Made by a program: the position numbers and the translations under genes. A DNA stretch of 64,000 nucleotides from positions 1 to 64,000 of the forward strand of contig JAGBDR010000064.1 in assembly GCA_017937385.1 (NCBI GenBank). The letters are read 5' to 3'. The notes under the pieces were generated by a model. The model made no database searches. It saw only the letters and a list, made by a program, of their open reading frames with translations, and was not told the DNA's origin. Below, in pieces: positions 7,849-16,884 of the stretch; the stretch's first letter is position 1; the number at the start of each line of letters is the position of its first letter. The DNA is from Parabacteroides sp. GTDB taxonomy: Bacteria > Bacteroidota > Bacteroidia > Bacteroidales > Tannerellaceae.

Positions 7849-9681
7849 TCACTCCTCCCTCCAGATCTCCATCCTGCAATGCTTGCAATCGAACCGCAAC
7901 CGGAGACGCGTATCCTTATAAAGCAAATAATACGGTTCCTTATAAGGAGATGGATTCTTCTGATAAGTAGGACACCAGCCCATGCTATAACGCAAGCAAT
8001 GCTTGGTAAACATCAACGGAACATCTTTCCGGGGAGACAGTTCGAACGCCGGGTCGATCCGCTCCACTCCATGGTCCCGGTAGAAAGAACGGGCTTTTCC
8101 GTTGGCGACATTCCCCAAGTAAGTCAACTGGCGTTCGGGGAAAGGCACCGATTTGGCCGGCTGCACCCGTTTCGCTATCTCACGGGGATAACGGGCCCGA
8201 CGGGTTTCCAGCAATTTCTCCACGCCTCTACGACGCATCTCGGCCAGTAGTGAAGAGGGAACGAACCAGTTTTCAGACAACCTGACCACCACCTCCGAAA
8301 CCTCGAAAGGCGTATTTCCCAACTTGGACAACTGCGTCCGGATATTGTCCTGTTGTTCCCGGCGGGCCGGCTCTTTCGCGAACGGTTCGGTCAACAAAAT
8401 CCGTGCGCCCGTCTCATCCTCCATACCCAGTGTGAAGCCGAAAGGGTTGTCCTGAAACTCGATCTTTACGGACAACTTGCGTTCGGCAGACGGCTTGGCC
8501 AGCAACCGGTCAAACGCCTGGTCGAAATTGCGGTAAAGCGGCGTCTTGGACGCAAGCGACGGCCGGTCCAAAGGAAACACCCGGTTCGCCTCCACCCGGT
8601 TCACGCGGAATCCCTCCAACTCGCCTTTCTTGTTGAAGAAGACAAGCCCGTCTCCGTTGTTCAACTGTTTCAGTCCTGCCACGGTAAAGGAATTGCCTTT
8701 GATCTCCTTGACCGTCCCGACCGGTTCGCCCAACGACTTAGGCGTGTCGAAAGCGGTAATATCCGCCGTCCGCCCCTCCAACAGGAACGAGGTAAAGCCG
8801 CGATTAAAACTCTTTTCGGCTACCGGTTCGAACGTGTAAGTGCTTCGCCCCGCAGAGGCACGGTGATATTCCGGCCGGCGCAACAAGATGGCATCCAACT
8901 TTTTCCGGTAATAGGCCGTGATATTCTTCACATAGCCGACATCTTTCAACCGCCCTTCGATCTTGAGGGAAGAGACGCCAGCGTCCAACAGGGCTTCCAG
9001 TTGGTCGGAACGGTTCATGTCCTTGAGCGAAAGCAAGTGCTTAGGACCGACGATCTCCGCCCCTGTCGCATCGACCATCGTATAGGGCAAACGGCAATAT
9101 TGGGCACATTCTCCGCGATTGGCACTACGCCCGCTCAGGGCGGCACTCAGGTAACATTGTCCGCTATAACTGACACAAAGGGCGCCATGCACAAACACCT
9201 CCAACGGAACGGTGGTCGCTTCCGCAATCCGGCGGATCTCGCCCAACGAGAGTTCACGCGCCAGGACCACCTGCGTAAAACCGGCGGCTTCGAGGAAACG
9301 GACCTTTTCCGGCGTGCGGTTGTCCGTCTGCGTGCTGGCGTGAAGCGGAATAGGCGGCAAGTCGAGCCGGGTAATTCCCATGTCCTGAACAATCAGGGCA
9401 TCCGCTCCGGCACGCCACAGGTCCCAGATCATCCGTTCGGCCTCCTCCAGTTCCTCATCTTTCAGGATTGTGTTGAGCGTAACGTAGATGCGGACACCAT
9501 AGAGATGCGCATACTCGCAAAGTTCGCGTATATCCTCCAACGAATTGCCGGCAGCGGCACGCGCACCGAACTTAGGCGCACCGATATAGACGGCATCGGC
9601 GCCATGCTTGACCGCCTCAATCCCGCAATTGAGGTCCTTAGCCGGAGAGAGTAATTCGACGGGACGGGATTTTATTTGCAT
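7849..9681 (-). CDS. U32-family protein, RlhA/TrhP-like RNA hydroxylation enzyme
   Basis: A 610-aa member of the family annotated as U32 peptidase or collagenase-like. The U32 signature is present (EVFVHGALCVSYSGQC, followed by SGRSANRGECAQYCRLPY) with its conserved cysteines. Characterised E. coli members RlhA and TrhP are needed for hydroxylation of 23S rRNA C2501 and of tRNA U34, and probably carry an iron-sulfur cluster. The length and a DUF3656-like C-terminal region (LSKLGNTPF...PSSLLAEMRR) look closer to RlhA than to the shorter TrhP. A C-terminal Cys cluster (HCLRYSMGWC, CKHC) is specific to this group. RNA modification is therefore more likely than proteolysis. It starts 15 nt after the metA stop. 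Confidence 0.88.
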   Translation of the reverse strand: MQIKSRPVELLSPAKDLNCGIEAVKHGADAVYIGAPKFGARAAAGNSLEDIRELCEYAHLYGVRIYVTLNTILKDEELEEAERMIWDLWRAGADALIVQDMGITRLDLPPIPLHASTQTDNRTPEKVRFLEAAGFTQVVLARELSLGEIRRIAEATTVPLEVFVHGALCVSYSGQCYLSAALSGRSANRGECAQYCRLPYTMVDATGAEIVGPKHLLSLKDMNRSDQLEALLDAGVSSLKIEGRLKDVGYVKNITAYYRKKLDAILLRRPEYHRASAGRSTYTFEPVAEKSFNRGFTSFLLEGRTADITAFDTPKSLGEPVGTVKEIKGNSFTVAGLKQLNNGDGLVFFNKKGELEGFRVNRVEANRVFPLDRPSLASKTPLYRNFDQAFDRLLAKPSAERKLSVKIEFQDNPFGFTLGMEDETGARILLTEPFAKEPARREQQDNIRTQLSKLGNTPFEVSEVVVRLSENWFVPSSLLAEMRRRGVEKLLETRRARYPREIAKRVQPAKSVPFPERQLTYLGNVANGKARSFYRDHGVERIDPAFELSPRKDVPLMFTKHCLRYSMGWCPTYQKNPSPYKEPYYLLYKDTRLRLRFDCKHCRMEIWREE

Positions 9682-9696
9682 GATCTCATTTCTTGA

Positions 9697-10629
9697 TTAC
9701 AAATCACCTAACTTACTGATATCCTCGATCCGGAACGGGGTTTCCTGATAGACATAGTAGTTCAGCCAGTTGGTGAACAACAAATTGGCATGGCCGCGCC
9801 AACGGACTACCGGTCCGAGGGCGGGATCGTTGTCGCGATAATAATTGCGGGGAATGGCAATCGGCAAACCTTTGTTCACGTCGCGCACATACTCGTCGTT
9901 CAGCGTGTAGGGCGAATATTCGGAATGACCGGTGATAAAGAACTCGCGTCCTCCACGCGCCATCGCCATATAGACACCGGACTCTTCGCTTTCGGACAAA
10001 AGCGTCAGCTCGGGCACTTTCATCACATCCTCGCGGCGTATCTCCGTATGCCGGCTATGCGGTACATAGAACTCGTCGTCGAAGCCCCGGAAGATCGGCA
10101 CGTATGGTTCGCACAACGTATGGCGGAACACGCCGAACATCTTGGCAGGCAAATCGTATTTGGGTACACCATAGAAATGGTACAACCCGGCCTGCGCCGC
10201 CCAACATATATATAAGGTAGAAGTCACATGCGTGCGCGCCCAATCGAATATTCCGGTCACCTCCTCCCAATAGGTCACTTCCTCGAAAGGCATCTGCTCT
10301 ACCGGAGCACCCGTGATGATCATGCCGTCGTAGAAGTCATCTTTCATTTCGTCGAAGTCTTTATAAAATTCCCGCATGTGCTCGATCGGCGTGTTCTTGG
10401 GCGTATGGCCCTTTATCTTCATAAAGTCAAGCTCCACTTGCAGAGGTGTATTACTCAGAAGACGAACAAGATCTGTCTCCGTCGTGATCTTCAACGGCAT
10501 CAGGTTCAGCACAACCACGCGCAGGGGACGGATGTCCTGTTCAGACGCACGCAACGAGTCCATCACAAAGATGTGCTCTTTCTTCAGCAGCTCGATGGCT
10601 GGCAAATTTTTCTGTAGGTTTAAAGGCAT
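9697..10629 (-). CDS. metA: Homoserine O-acetyltransferase (MetA family)
   Basis: A 310-aa cytoplasmic enzyme of methionine biosynthesis that acylates L-homoserine. The catalytic Cys142 (ICWAAQAG), His235 and Glu237 (GHSEYS) align with the E. coli MetA triad. Residue 111 is Glu (TGAPVE), whereas E. coli has Gly (TGAPLG). A Gly-to-Glu change at this site is reported to switch the acyl donor from succinyl-CoA to acetyl-CoA, so acetyl transfer is inferred despite the usual succinyltransferase name. The length is normal for the family. It heads a probable operon with the U32 protein and cyclophilin and has its own TAnnTTTG promoter. Confidence 0.95.
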   Translation of the reverse strand: MPLNLQKNLPAIELLKKEHIFVMDSLRASEQDIRPLRVVVLNLMPLKITTETDLVRLLSNTPLQVELDFMKIKGHTPKNTPIEHMREFYKDFDEMKDDFYDGMIITGAPVEQMPFEEVTYWEEVTGIFDWARTHVTSTLYICWAAQAGLYHFYGVPKYDLPAKMFGVFRHTLCEPYVPIFRGFDDEFYVPHSRHTEIRREDVMKVPELTLLSESEESGVYMAMARGGREFFITGHSEYSPYTLNDEYVRDVNKGLPIAIPRNYYRDNDPALGPVVRWRGHANLLFTNWLNYYVYQETPFRIEDISKLGDL

Positions 10630-10660
10630 CTTCTTTCCTAGATATTGTTGATATTGATTG

Positions 10661-10690
10661 CAAAGATAAGGAGAATTTCTCTTTCAACCC
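10661..10690 (-). promoter_or_regulatory. metA: metA promoter
   Basis: On the minus strand TATCTTTG (10661-10668) matches the TAnnTTTG -7 element, with GTTG about 16 nt upstream as a shortened -33 element. It lies about 32 nt before the metA start. No SAM riboswitch was recognised between the promoter and the gene. Confidence 0.5.
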
Positions 10691-10876
10691 ATTGTCAAAA
10701 TGATAGTATGATTGCATCTATTTCAAAATAATAGGGCATTTATCCGAAATTACACTTACGGGTAATATTTTTTAACATTCAAAAAGACAATAAATGTCCC
10801 TTTTTACTATCAAATTGACTTTCTTTGAAAATAAATCGTTATTTCTCCCGTTAGTAGATTTATAATTAGATGAAAT

Positions 10877-13282
10877 ATGAAGATTCGTGCAATAACTATA
10901 CTACTATTTATATTATTTTCGGTACCTGTTTTCGGGCAAGGACATGCCAAAATCAGCGGTTATATCCGCGATGCGGACGGCAATCCGCTGGACTTAGTCA
11001 ATATCCGGGTCAAGAATACGTTGAACGGGACGATGAGCAACGAAAAAGGCTACTACTCGCTTTCGGTCGCTACCGGCGATTCGGTAACGCTGCTCTATTC
11101 ATGCTTAGGGTACAACAAAGCCGAACGGATCATCCCGCAAGTGACGAAAGATATGCGGCTCAACGTACAAATGAACTACACATCCCTTGAACTGGGCGAA
11201 GTCGTGGCCACCGCCATCCGCAAACAGACCACCACTCTCGAAACCCTGAATGCCGACCGCGTCAAATTGCTCCCCGACCCTGCCGGAGGAAGCATCGAAA
11301 GTTTAGTCGTCACCTTTGCAGGCGTTACGTCCAACAACGAGTTGAGCTCGCAATACTCCGTGCGCGGTGGCAGCTACGACGAAAACATCGTCTATGTGAA
11401 CGGGCTGGAAGTGTTCCGCCCGCTACTCATCCGTTCCGGCCAACAGGAAGGGCTGAGCTTCATCAACCCCGATATGACGGAAGCCGTCAACTTTTCCGCC
11501 GGCGGGTTCGAGGCACGTTACGGCGACAAGATGAGTTCCGTGTTGGACATCACCTATAAAAAACCAAAAAGATTCGAAGGCTCAGCCTCCGCCAGCCTGT
11601 TGGGAGCCAATGCCTACGTGGGAAGTTCGTCCGGCAAGTTCACGCAGGTAACCGGCTTCCGCTACAAAACCGGCCGTTCGCTTCTGAAAACAACCGATAC
11701 GGATGCCGAGTATGATCCGAACTTCATCGACTTGCAGACTTACATGACCTACCAGTTTGCCCCGAAATGGGAGATCAACTTCCTCGGAAACTTAGCCATA
11801 AACAATTACAAATTCATTCCCCACACCCGCGAGACCTCTTTCGGAACGGCGACAAACGCCCAGAAGTTCAAGGTTTATATGCGCGGACAGGAACGGGACA
11901 AGTTTGAAACCCTGTTCGGAGCGCTTACACTCAAACATAACCCGAACGACCATACGGAACTCGGCCTACAGGCCTCCGCTTTCACCAGCAAGGAAGAGGA
12001 AGGATATGATATCGCCGGCGACTACTGGCTGGGCGACGCGGCCGAAGGAGGAGGCGGAGAAATAGAAGGATTGTCCATCGCTCGCTACAACGAGCACGCC
12101 CGCAACCGTCTGCACTCCAACATCATGAATGTCGGGCACTATGGTATTGCCCGCATGAAAAGCAACACATTGAAATGGGGTGCCACCGTCCAGATGGAGA
12201 AGATCAACGACAAGATCAACGAATGGGAAAAACGCGATTCTGCCGGCTATTCCCTTCCGCAAGGAGGCGATAATGTCAATGTGATCGCCAACCTGTTCTC
12301 GGACAACAAACTGGAAAGCACACGTGTTTCCGGCTATTTGCAGGATATATTCAAGTTCCGCACCAAACAAGGCCTGTTCACGCTGGTCGGCGGTGTACGC
12401 GGAAGTTACTGGAGCTACAACAAGGAGTTCATATTCAGCCCGCGCGTATCGATCGGTTTTATCCCGAACTTCGACCAGAACCTGACTTTCCGCCTAGCTT
12501 CCGGCCTATATTACCAATCCCCGTTCTATAAGGAATTGCGTACAACCGTACAGGATGAATATGGCAATAGCATCATACAGTTGAACAAAGACCTGAAATC
12601 GCAACGTTCCATCCATGTCATTGCCGGAGGCGATTATACTTTCCGGGCATCAGACCGGAACTTCAAGCTCAGTGCCGACCTGTACTACAAGAAGTTAGAC
12701 AACCTGAACCCCTACACGGTAGACAATGTCAAAATCCGCTACTATGGCGAGAATTGCGCACAAGGCCATGCAATGGGCTTTGATGTCAAATTCTTCGGCG
12801 AATTTGTTCCGGGCACGGACTCCTGGATCAGTTTCTCCTTGATGAAAGCGGAACAAAGCATCCGGGGAAGCCAATATGTACCGATGCCCAACAGCCAAGG
12901 ATACAACGTTTCACTCTTCTTCCAGGACTATTTTCCAGGCTACAAACGGGTCAAACTGAATCTGAAAGGCGTCCTTTCCGGAGGGCTTCCCGTCACCGCC
13001 CCGCGCACGGGCTACGAAGACGGCTACTTCCGCACACCGGCCTACAAGCGTGTAGACCTCGGTTTCTCGTACCAGCTGGCCGGAGGAACAGACGCGATCA
13101 TGGACCGCGGATTCTTCCGTAACCTCAAGAATATCTGGCTCGGACTCGACATCTTCAACCTGTTCGACATCAAGAACACAAGCTCTTACTATTGGATCAC
13201 TAACATCGACAACCACCAGTATGCGATCCCGAACTACCTGACCGGACGGCAATTGAACGTCCGGCTTATCGTCGACTTTTGA
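10877..13282 (+). CDS. TonB-dependent outer-membrane receptor
   Basis: An 801-aa outer-membrane receptor. It has a signal peptide (residues 1-20), then a carboxypeptidase-regulatory-like beta-sandwich (HAKISGYIRDADGNPLDLVN, to about 100), a plug domain (about 110-220, SSQYSVRGGSYDENIVYVNG) and a C-terminal barrel ending in Phe (LNVRLIVDF), the usual outer-membrane insertion signal. It is shorter than SusC proteins and has no SusD partner beside it, so it may import a metal chelate, vitamin or other small ligand; the substrate is unknown. A long inverted repeat follows the stop codon and the downstream gene has its own promoter, so it seems monocistronic. Confidence 0.92.
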   Translation: MKIRAITILLFILFSVPVFGQGHAKISGYIRDADGNPLDLVNIRVKNTLNGTMSNEKGYYSLSVATGDSVTLLYSCLGYNKAERIIPQVTKDMRLNVQMNYTSLELGEVVATAIRKQTTTLETLNADRVKLLPDPAGGSIESLVVTFAGVTSNNELSSQYSVRGGSYDENIVYVNGLEVFRPLLIRSGQQEGLSFINPDMTEAVNFSAGGFEARYGDKMSSVLDITYKKPKRFEGSASASLLGANAYVGSSSGKFTQVTGFRYKTGRSLLKTTDTDAEYDPNFIDLQTYMTYQFAPKWEINFLGNLAINNYKFIPHTRETSFGTATNAQKFKVYMRGQERDKFETLFGALTLKHNPNDHTELGLQASAFTSKEEEGYDIAGDYWLGDAAEGGGGEIEGLSIARYNEHARNRLHSNIMNVGHYGIARMKSNTLKWGATVQMEKINDKINEWEKRDSAGYSLPQGGDNVNVIANLFSDNKLESTRVSGYLQDIFKFRTKQGLFTLVGGVRGSYWSYNKEFIFSPRVSIGFIPNFDQNLTFRLASGLYYQSPFYKELRTTVQDEYGNSIIQLNKDLKSQRSIHVIAGGDYTFRASDRNFKLSADLYYKKLDNLNPYTVDNVKIRYYGENCAQGHAMGFDVKFFGEFVPGTDSWISFSLMKAEQSIRGSQYVPMPNSQGYNVSLFFQDYFPGYKRVKLNLKGVLSGGLPVTAPRTGYEDGYFRTPAYKRVDLGFSYQLAGGTDAIMDRGFFRNLKNIWLGLDIFNLFDIKNTSSYYWITNIDNHQYAIPNYLTGRQLNVRLIVDF

Positions 13283-13284
13283 AA

Positions 13285-13331
13285 TTTATGATTTATAATT
13301 TATGCTCGACACACGAATTATAAATCATAAA
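13285..13331. terminator. AT-rich 16-bp inverted repeat after the TonB receptor gene
   Basis: TTTATGATTTATAATT (13285-13300) and its exact reverse complement (13316-13331) flank a 15-nt loop, two bases after the receptor stop. It can form a long AT-rich hairpin, plausible as terminator or mRNA-stabilising end. Similar ATTTATGATTTAT motifs are common between Bacteroidota genes. Confidence 0.55.
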
Positions 13332-13336
13332 TCTTA

Positions 13337-13366
13337 TTTCATAATTCATAAAAAAGTGTACCTTTG
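13337..13366 (+). promoter_or_regulatory. Promoter of the methylmalonyl-CoA operon
   Basis: TACCTTTG (13359-13366) matches the -7 element exactly, with TTTC 18 nt upstream (13337-13340) as an imperfect -33 element. The mce start codon is 47 nt downstream. Confidence 0.65.
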
Positions 13367-13412
13367 CCCACATAGAACAAAAACAATATTAACTTACTAA
13401 ATTATTATTGAC

Positions 13413-13820
13413 ATGGAACTTACACATATCGAACATTTAGGTATTGCAGTAAAGAGCATTGAAGCTTGCCTGCCATACTACGAAGAAGTTTTGGGACTGA
13501 AATGCTACAACATCGAAGAAGTGGCAGACCAAAAGGTAAAAACAGCATTCTTTAAAGTGGGCCAGACTAAGATCGAGTTGCTGGAACCGACAAGTGAAGA
13601 CAGCACAATCGCTAAATTCATCGAAAAGAAAGGAGAAGGCATCCACCATATCGCATTTGCTGTTCCCGACGTACAGGCAGCATTGGACGAAGCAGAATCA
13701 AAAGGCGTCAGACTGATCGACAAAGCGCCTCGCGGAGGTGCCGAAGGTCTGAACATCGCATTCCTTCACCCGAAATCGACTTGTAGCGTTCTGACGGAAC
13801 TTTGCATGCCGGGAAAATAA
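13413..13820 (+). CDS. mce: Methylmalonyl-CoA epimerase
   Basis: A 135-aa vicinal-oxygen-chelate protein that interconverts (R)- and (S)-methylmalonyl-CoA. Family metal-ligand positions are visible: His in THIEHLGIAV near the N-terminus, the KIELLEP segment, His in GIHHIAFAV and Glu in LTELC near the end. The length matches bacterial epimerases. It is the first gene of the cluster that continues with the sodium-pumping methylmalonyl-CoA decarboxylase, so it supplies the correct epimer after the mutase reaction on the route from succinate to propionate. An intergenic palindromic repeat separates it from mmdA. Confidence 0.95.
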   Translation: MELTHIEHLGIAVKSIEACLPYYEEVLGLKCYNIEEVADQKVKTAFFKVGQTKIELLEPTSEDSTIAKFIEKKGEGIHHIAFAVPDVQAALDEAESKGVRLIDKAPRGGAEGLNIAFLHPKSTCSVLTELCMPGK

Positions 13821-13823
13821 GAG

Positions 13824-13898
13824 ACAATGGACAATTGAGAATCGACAATTGACAATTATCGGATGTTTCTTAATTGTCAATTGTCCATTGCCAATTGT
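13824..13898. repeat. Palindromic CAATTGACAATT-type intergenic repeat
   Basis: Repeated ACAATTG and ATTGTC words form inverted copies. CAATTGACAATTA (13846-13858) pairs with TAATTGTCAATTG (13871-13883), and outer words ACAATGGACAATTG and CAATTGTCCATTG extend the structure. It lies inside the operon between mce and mmdA and could form a strong mRNA hairpin that tunes expression of the two sides. Such repeats are scattered through Bacteroidota genomes. Confidence 0.75.
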
Positions 13899-13939
13899 CA
13901 ATTAAATAAGTTCATTTCTAACAATAAATCAAATATACA

Positions 13940-15493
13940 ATGAGTAACCAACTTGAAAAAGTAAAAGAGCTTATCGCCCTTCGCGAAACAGCTCGTTTAG
14001 GTGGTGGAGAGAAAAGAATTGAATCTCAGCACAAGAAAGGCAAATACACTGCACGCGAACGTATTGCCATGTTGCTGGATGAAGGAAGTTTCGAAGAGTT
14101 CGATATGTTTGTCAAACACCGTTGTTCCAACTTCGGTATTGAAAAGACTAAATTCCTGGGTGATGGTATCGTGACCGGATATGGTACGATCGACGGACGT
14201 TTGGTATATGTCTACGCACAGGATTTCACCGTATTCGGCGGTGCCTTGTCTGAAGCATTGGCCATGAAGATCTGCAAGGTGATGGATCAGGCCATGAAGA
14301 TGGGGGCTCCCGTTATCGGTTTGAACGACTCAGGGGGTGCACGTATCCAGGAAGGTGTGAACGCATTGGCCGGTTATGCTGAAATCTTCCAGCGTAATAT
14401 CCTGGCATCCGGTGTGATTCCTCAGATTTCCGGTATCTTCGGTCCGTGTGCCGGTGGTGCGGTTTACTCGCCTGCATTGACAGACTTCAACATCATGACC
14501 CGCGGAACAAGCTATATGTTCCTGACCGGTCCGAAAGTTGTCAAAACCGTGACAGGCGAAGACGTGACACAAGAACAGTTAGGTGGCGCAAGCGTACATT
14601 CCACAAAGTCCGGCGTGGCCCACTTCGCGGTCGACACCGAAGAAGACGGTCTACAACTGATCCGCAAATTGATCAGCTTCCTGCCCCAGAACAACCTGGA
14701 AGAGACTCCGCTGATCGAATGCAAGGACCCGATCGACCGTCTGGACGACAACTTGAACGAGATCATCCCCGACAACCCCAACCAGGCATACGATATGTAT
14801 GAAGTCATCGGAACCATCATTGATAACGGTGAATTCCTGGAAGTACATGCCGACTATGCCAAGAACATCATCGTTGGTTTCGCCCGTTTCAACGGCCAGA
14901 CCGTTGGTATCGTAGCCAACCAGCCGAAAGTAATGGCAGGCTGTCTGGACAGCAACGCTTCCCGCAAGGCAGGCCGTTTCGTCCGCTTCTGCGATGCGTT
15001 CAACATTCCGTTGGTTACATTGGTCGATGTACCGGGATTCTTGCCGGGCACAGGCCAGGAATACAACGGCGTCATCCTGCACGGAGCCAAATTGCTTTAC
15101 GCTTACGGCGAAGCGACTGTTCCGAAAGTAACCGTCACATTGCGTAAGTCTTACGGAGGTGCCTATTGCGTGATGAGCTCCAAACATCTGCGCGGCGATA
15201 TGAACTACGCATGGCCGACCGCCGAAATCGCCGTCATGGGCCCGAGCGGAGCCGTAGAAGTCATCTTCGCCAAAGAAGTGGCTGCTTCAGAAGATCCGAA
15301 GGCTTGTGCTGCTGAAAAGGAAGCCGAATACAAGAAAGCATTTGCGAACCCGTACAATGCCGCCCAATACGGTTACATCGACGACGTGATCGAACCGCGT
15401 AACACCCGTTTCCGCATTATTCGTGCTTTACAACAGTTGCAGACCAAGAAGTTAAGCAACCCTGCTAAGAAACACGACAATCTGCCTCTATAA
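13940..15493 (+). CDS. mmdA: Methylmalonyl-CoA decarboxylase alpha (carboxyltransferase) subunit
   Basis: A 517-aa carboxyltransferase with two crotonase-like halves. It transfers the carboxyl group of (S)-methylmalonyl-CoA to enzyme-bound biotin, releasing propionyl-CoA. The oxyanion-hole loops are seen in GGARIQEGV and [14 protein letters not shown] in the N-half and in [17 protein letters not shown] and SYGGAYCVM in the C-half. The sequence alone does not separate it from propionyl-CoA carboxylase beta subunits. The neighbours do: the operon holds membrane beta and gamma subunits and a separate biotin carrier but no biotin carboxylase, so it is the sodium-pumping decarboxylase. It is normal in length. 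Confidence 0.95.
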   Translation: MSNQLEKVKELIALRETARLGGGEKRIESQHKKGKYTARERIAMLLDEGSFEEFDMFVKHRCSNFGIEKTKFLGDGIVTGYGTIDGRLVYVYAQDFTVFGGALSEALAMKICKVMDQAMKMGAPVIGLNDSGGARIQEGVNALAGYAEIFQRNILASGVIPQISGIFGPCAGGAVYSPALTDFNIMTRGTSYMFLTGPKVVKTVTGEDVTQEQLGGASVHSTKSGVAHFAVDTEEDGLQLIRKLISFLPQNNLEETPLIECKDPIDRLDDNLNEIIPDNPNQAYDMYEVIGTIIDNGEFLEVHADYAKNIIVGFARFNGQTVGIVANQPKVMAGCLDSNASRKAGRFVRFCDAFNIPLVTLVDVPGFLPGTGQEYNGVILHGAKLLYAYGEATVPKVTVTLRKSYGGAYCVMSSKHLRGDMNYAWPTAEIAVMGPSGAVEVIFAKEVAASEDPKACAAEKEAEYKKAFANPYNAAQYGYIDDVIEPRNTRFRIIRALQQLQTKKLSNPAKKHDNLPL

Positions 15494-15508
15494 TTCTTAA
15501 AACAGGAA

Positions 15509-16426
15509 ATGAATATGACTAATAAGAAAATAGGGGTATTGCTGTTGCTCATGGCACTGTTTTCATTCGGTGCCCAGGCACAGTTGACTACCTCCGTCAA
15601 AATAAACGAAGTGCTGGTTGTCAACGAAGATAACTTCGTCGACGACTACGGCAAACGCCATCCGTGGATCGAGCTTTTCAACAACTCGGCAGGGACCGTC
15701 GATTTGAGAGGCTGTTACCTGACCGACATCGACTGGAAAGGCAAGAAACCGGATGTCAAAAAGATGTATATGATCCCGAAAGGGGACGTGCTGACCAAGA
15801 TTCCTCCTCGCCAGCACACACTTTTCTGGGCAGATAACGAACCGACAAGAGGGACTTTCCATGTAAACTTCACCTTATCGCCTGACAAAGACAACTATAT
15901 CGCGCTTTACGATGCTGACGGGACGACACTGATCGATGAGATCGTGATTCCGGCCGGACAGAGAGCCGATGTAAGTTACGGTCTGGATGTCGATGGATCA
16001 GGGAAATGGGGTACATTGAGCAAAGTGACTCCGAGCACGAACAACGTGACCTTGGATTCCAACGAAAAGATCGAGAACTTCCAGAGAAACGATTCATGGG
16101 GTATCGGTATGACCGTTACCGCAATGGCCGTCGTATTCTTAGGTCTGCTCATTCTGTTCTTAGTATTCAAGCAAATCGGAAACATCGCCATCAATGCCAG
16201 CAAACGTAATGCGCAAAAAGCCGCAGGAGAAGGTACGACTCTTGCTGCCAATGCCGGACAAGAATCCGGTGAAATTTTTGCGGCAATCGCTACTGCCCTG
16301 TATGAAATGAGCGATGACAATCACGATATTGAGAATACCGTATTAACCATCCGTAAAGTCCAACGCAGCTATTCACCTTGGAGTTCTAAGATCTATACGT
16401 TGCGTCAGTCTCCTAACAAAAAATAA
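15509..16426 (+). CDS. Decarboxylase gamma subunit fused to a lamin-tail-like domain
   Basis: A 305-aa protein with signal peptide (1-25), then an exported beta-sandwich of the lamin-tail type (about 28-160; KINEVLVVNED, HPWIELFNNS, LRGCYLTDIDW), then a linker, one membrane helix (about 197-220; TVTAMAVVFLGLLILFLVF) and a cytoplasmic tail. The membrane part matches OadG/MmdD gamma subunits, which anchor and assemble the sodium pump. Ordinary gamma subunits are about 80-120 aa, so the extracytoplasmic domain is an addition. Its role is unknown; lamin-tail domains in bacteria are usually adhesive. The gene sits 15 nt after mmdA and 22 nt before the biotin carrier gene. An alternative start lies two codons downstream. 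Confidence 0.85.
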   Translation: MNMTNKKIGVLLLLMALFSFGAQAQLTTSVKINEVLVVNEDNFVDDYGKRHPWIELFNNSAGTVDLRGCYLTDIDWKGKKPDVKKMYMIPKGDVLTKIPPRQHTLFWADNEPTRGTFHVNFTLSPDKDNYIALYDADGTTLIDEIVIPAGQRADVSYGLDVDGSGKWGTLSKVTPSTNNVTLDSNEKIENFQRNDSWGIGMTVTAMAVVFLGLLILFLVFKQIGNIAINASKRNAQKAAGEGTTLAANAGQESGEIFAAIATALYEMSDDNHDIENTVLTIRKVQRSYSPWSSKIYTLRQSPNKK

Positions 16427-16448
16427 TTATCTCTTAAAATCCAATTGA

Positions 16449-16880
16449 ATGAAAAGTTTTAAATATACCATAAACGGTAATGTATACAAAGTACACATCA
16501 ACTCAGTCGTGGATGACATTGCTGAAGTTGAAGTAAACGGGACTCCATACAGTGTAAAGATGGAAAAACCGGCTAAGAAACAAATGGTAACACTCAAACG
16601 TCCCGCCCAAGCTCCGACAACAGCTTCCGGTGCTCCCGTAGTAAGCCGTCCGGCGACTCCCAGCGTGGCCGGTGCTGTCAAGTCTCCGCTGCCAGGTGTA
16701 ATTCTGAGTGTAGATTGCAAAGTCGGCGATACAGTGAAGAGAGGCCAGAAGATTCTCGTCCTCGAAGCCATGAAGATGGAAAACAACATCAACGCCGACC
16801 GCGACGGTAAGATTGTAGAAATAAAAGTAAACAAAGGCGACTCTGTACTGGAAGGGGCAGACCTCGTCGTAATCGGCTAA
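16449..16880 (+). CDS. mmdC: Biotin carboxyl carrier subunit of methylmalonyl-CoA decarboxylase
   Basis: A 143-aa biotin carrier that shuttles the carboxyl group from the alpha subunit to the membrane beta subunit. The C-terminal biotinyl domain (about 72-143) has EAMKM with the biotinylated Lys109, the usual 35 or so residues from the end. A Pro/Ala-rich linker (about 50-75) provides the swinging arm, and an N-terminal domain of about 45 residues (MKSFKYTINGNVYKV) may bind the other subunits. It starts 22 nt after the gamma gene and stops 4 nt before the beta gene, so it is translationally linked. Confidence 0.95.
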   Translation: MKSFKYTINGNVYKVHINSVVDDIAEVEVNGTPYSVKMEKPAKKQMVTLKRPAQAPTTASGAPVVSRPATPSVAGAVKSPLPGVILSVDCKVGDTVKRGQKILVLEAMKMENNINADRDGKIVEIKVNKGDSVLEGADLVVIG

Positions 16881-16884
16881 GCTT

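Noticed and set aside
13940-15493. Propionyl-CoA carboxylase beta subunit
   Set aside because: The operon lacks a biotin carboxylase and includes the membrane beta and gamma subunits of a sodium-pumping decarboxylase.
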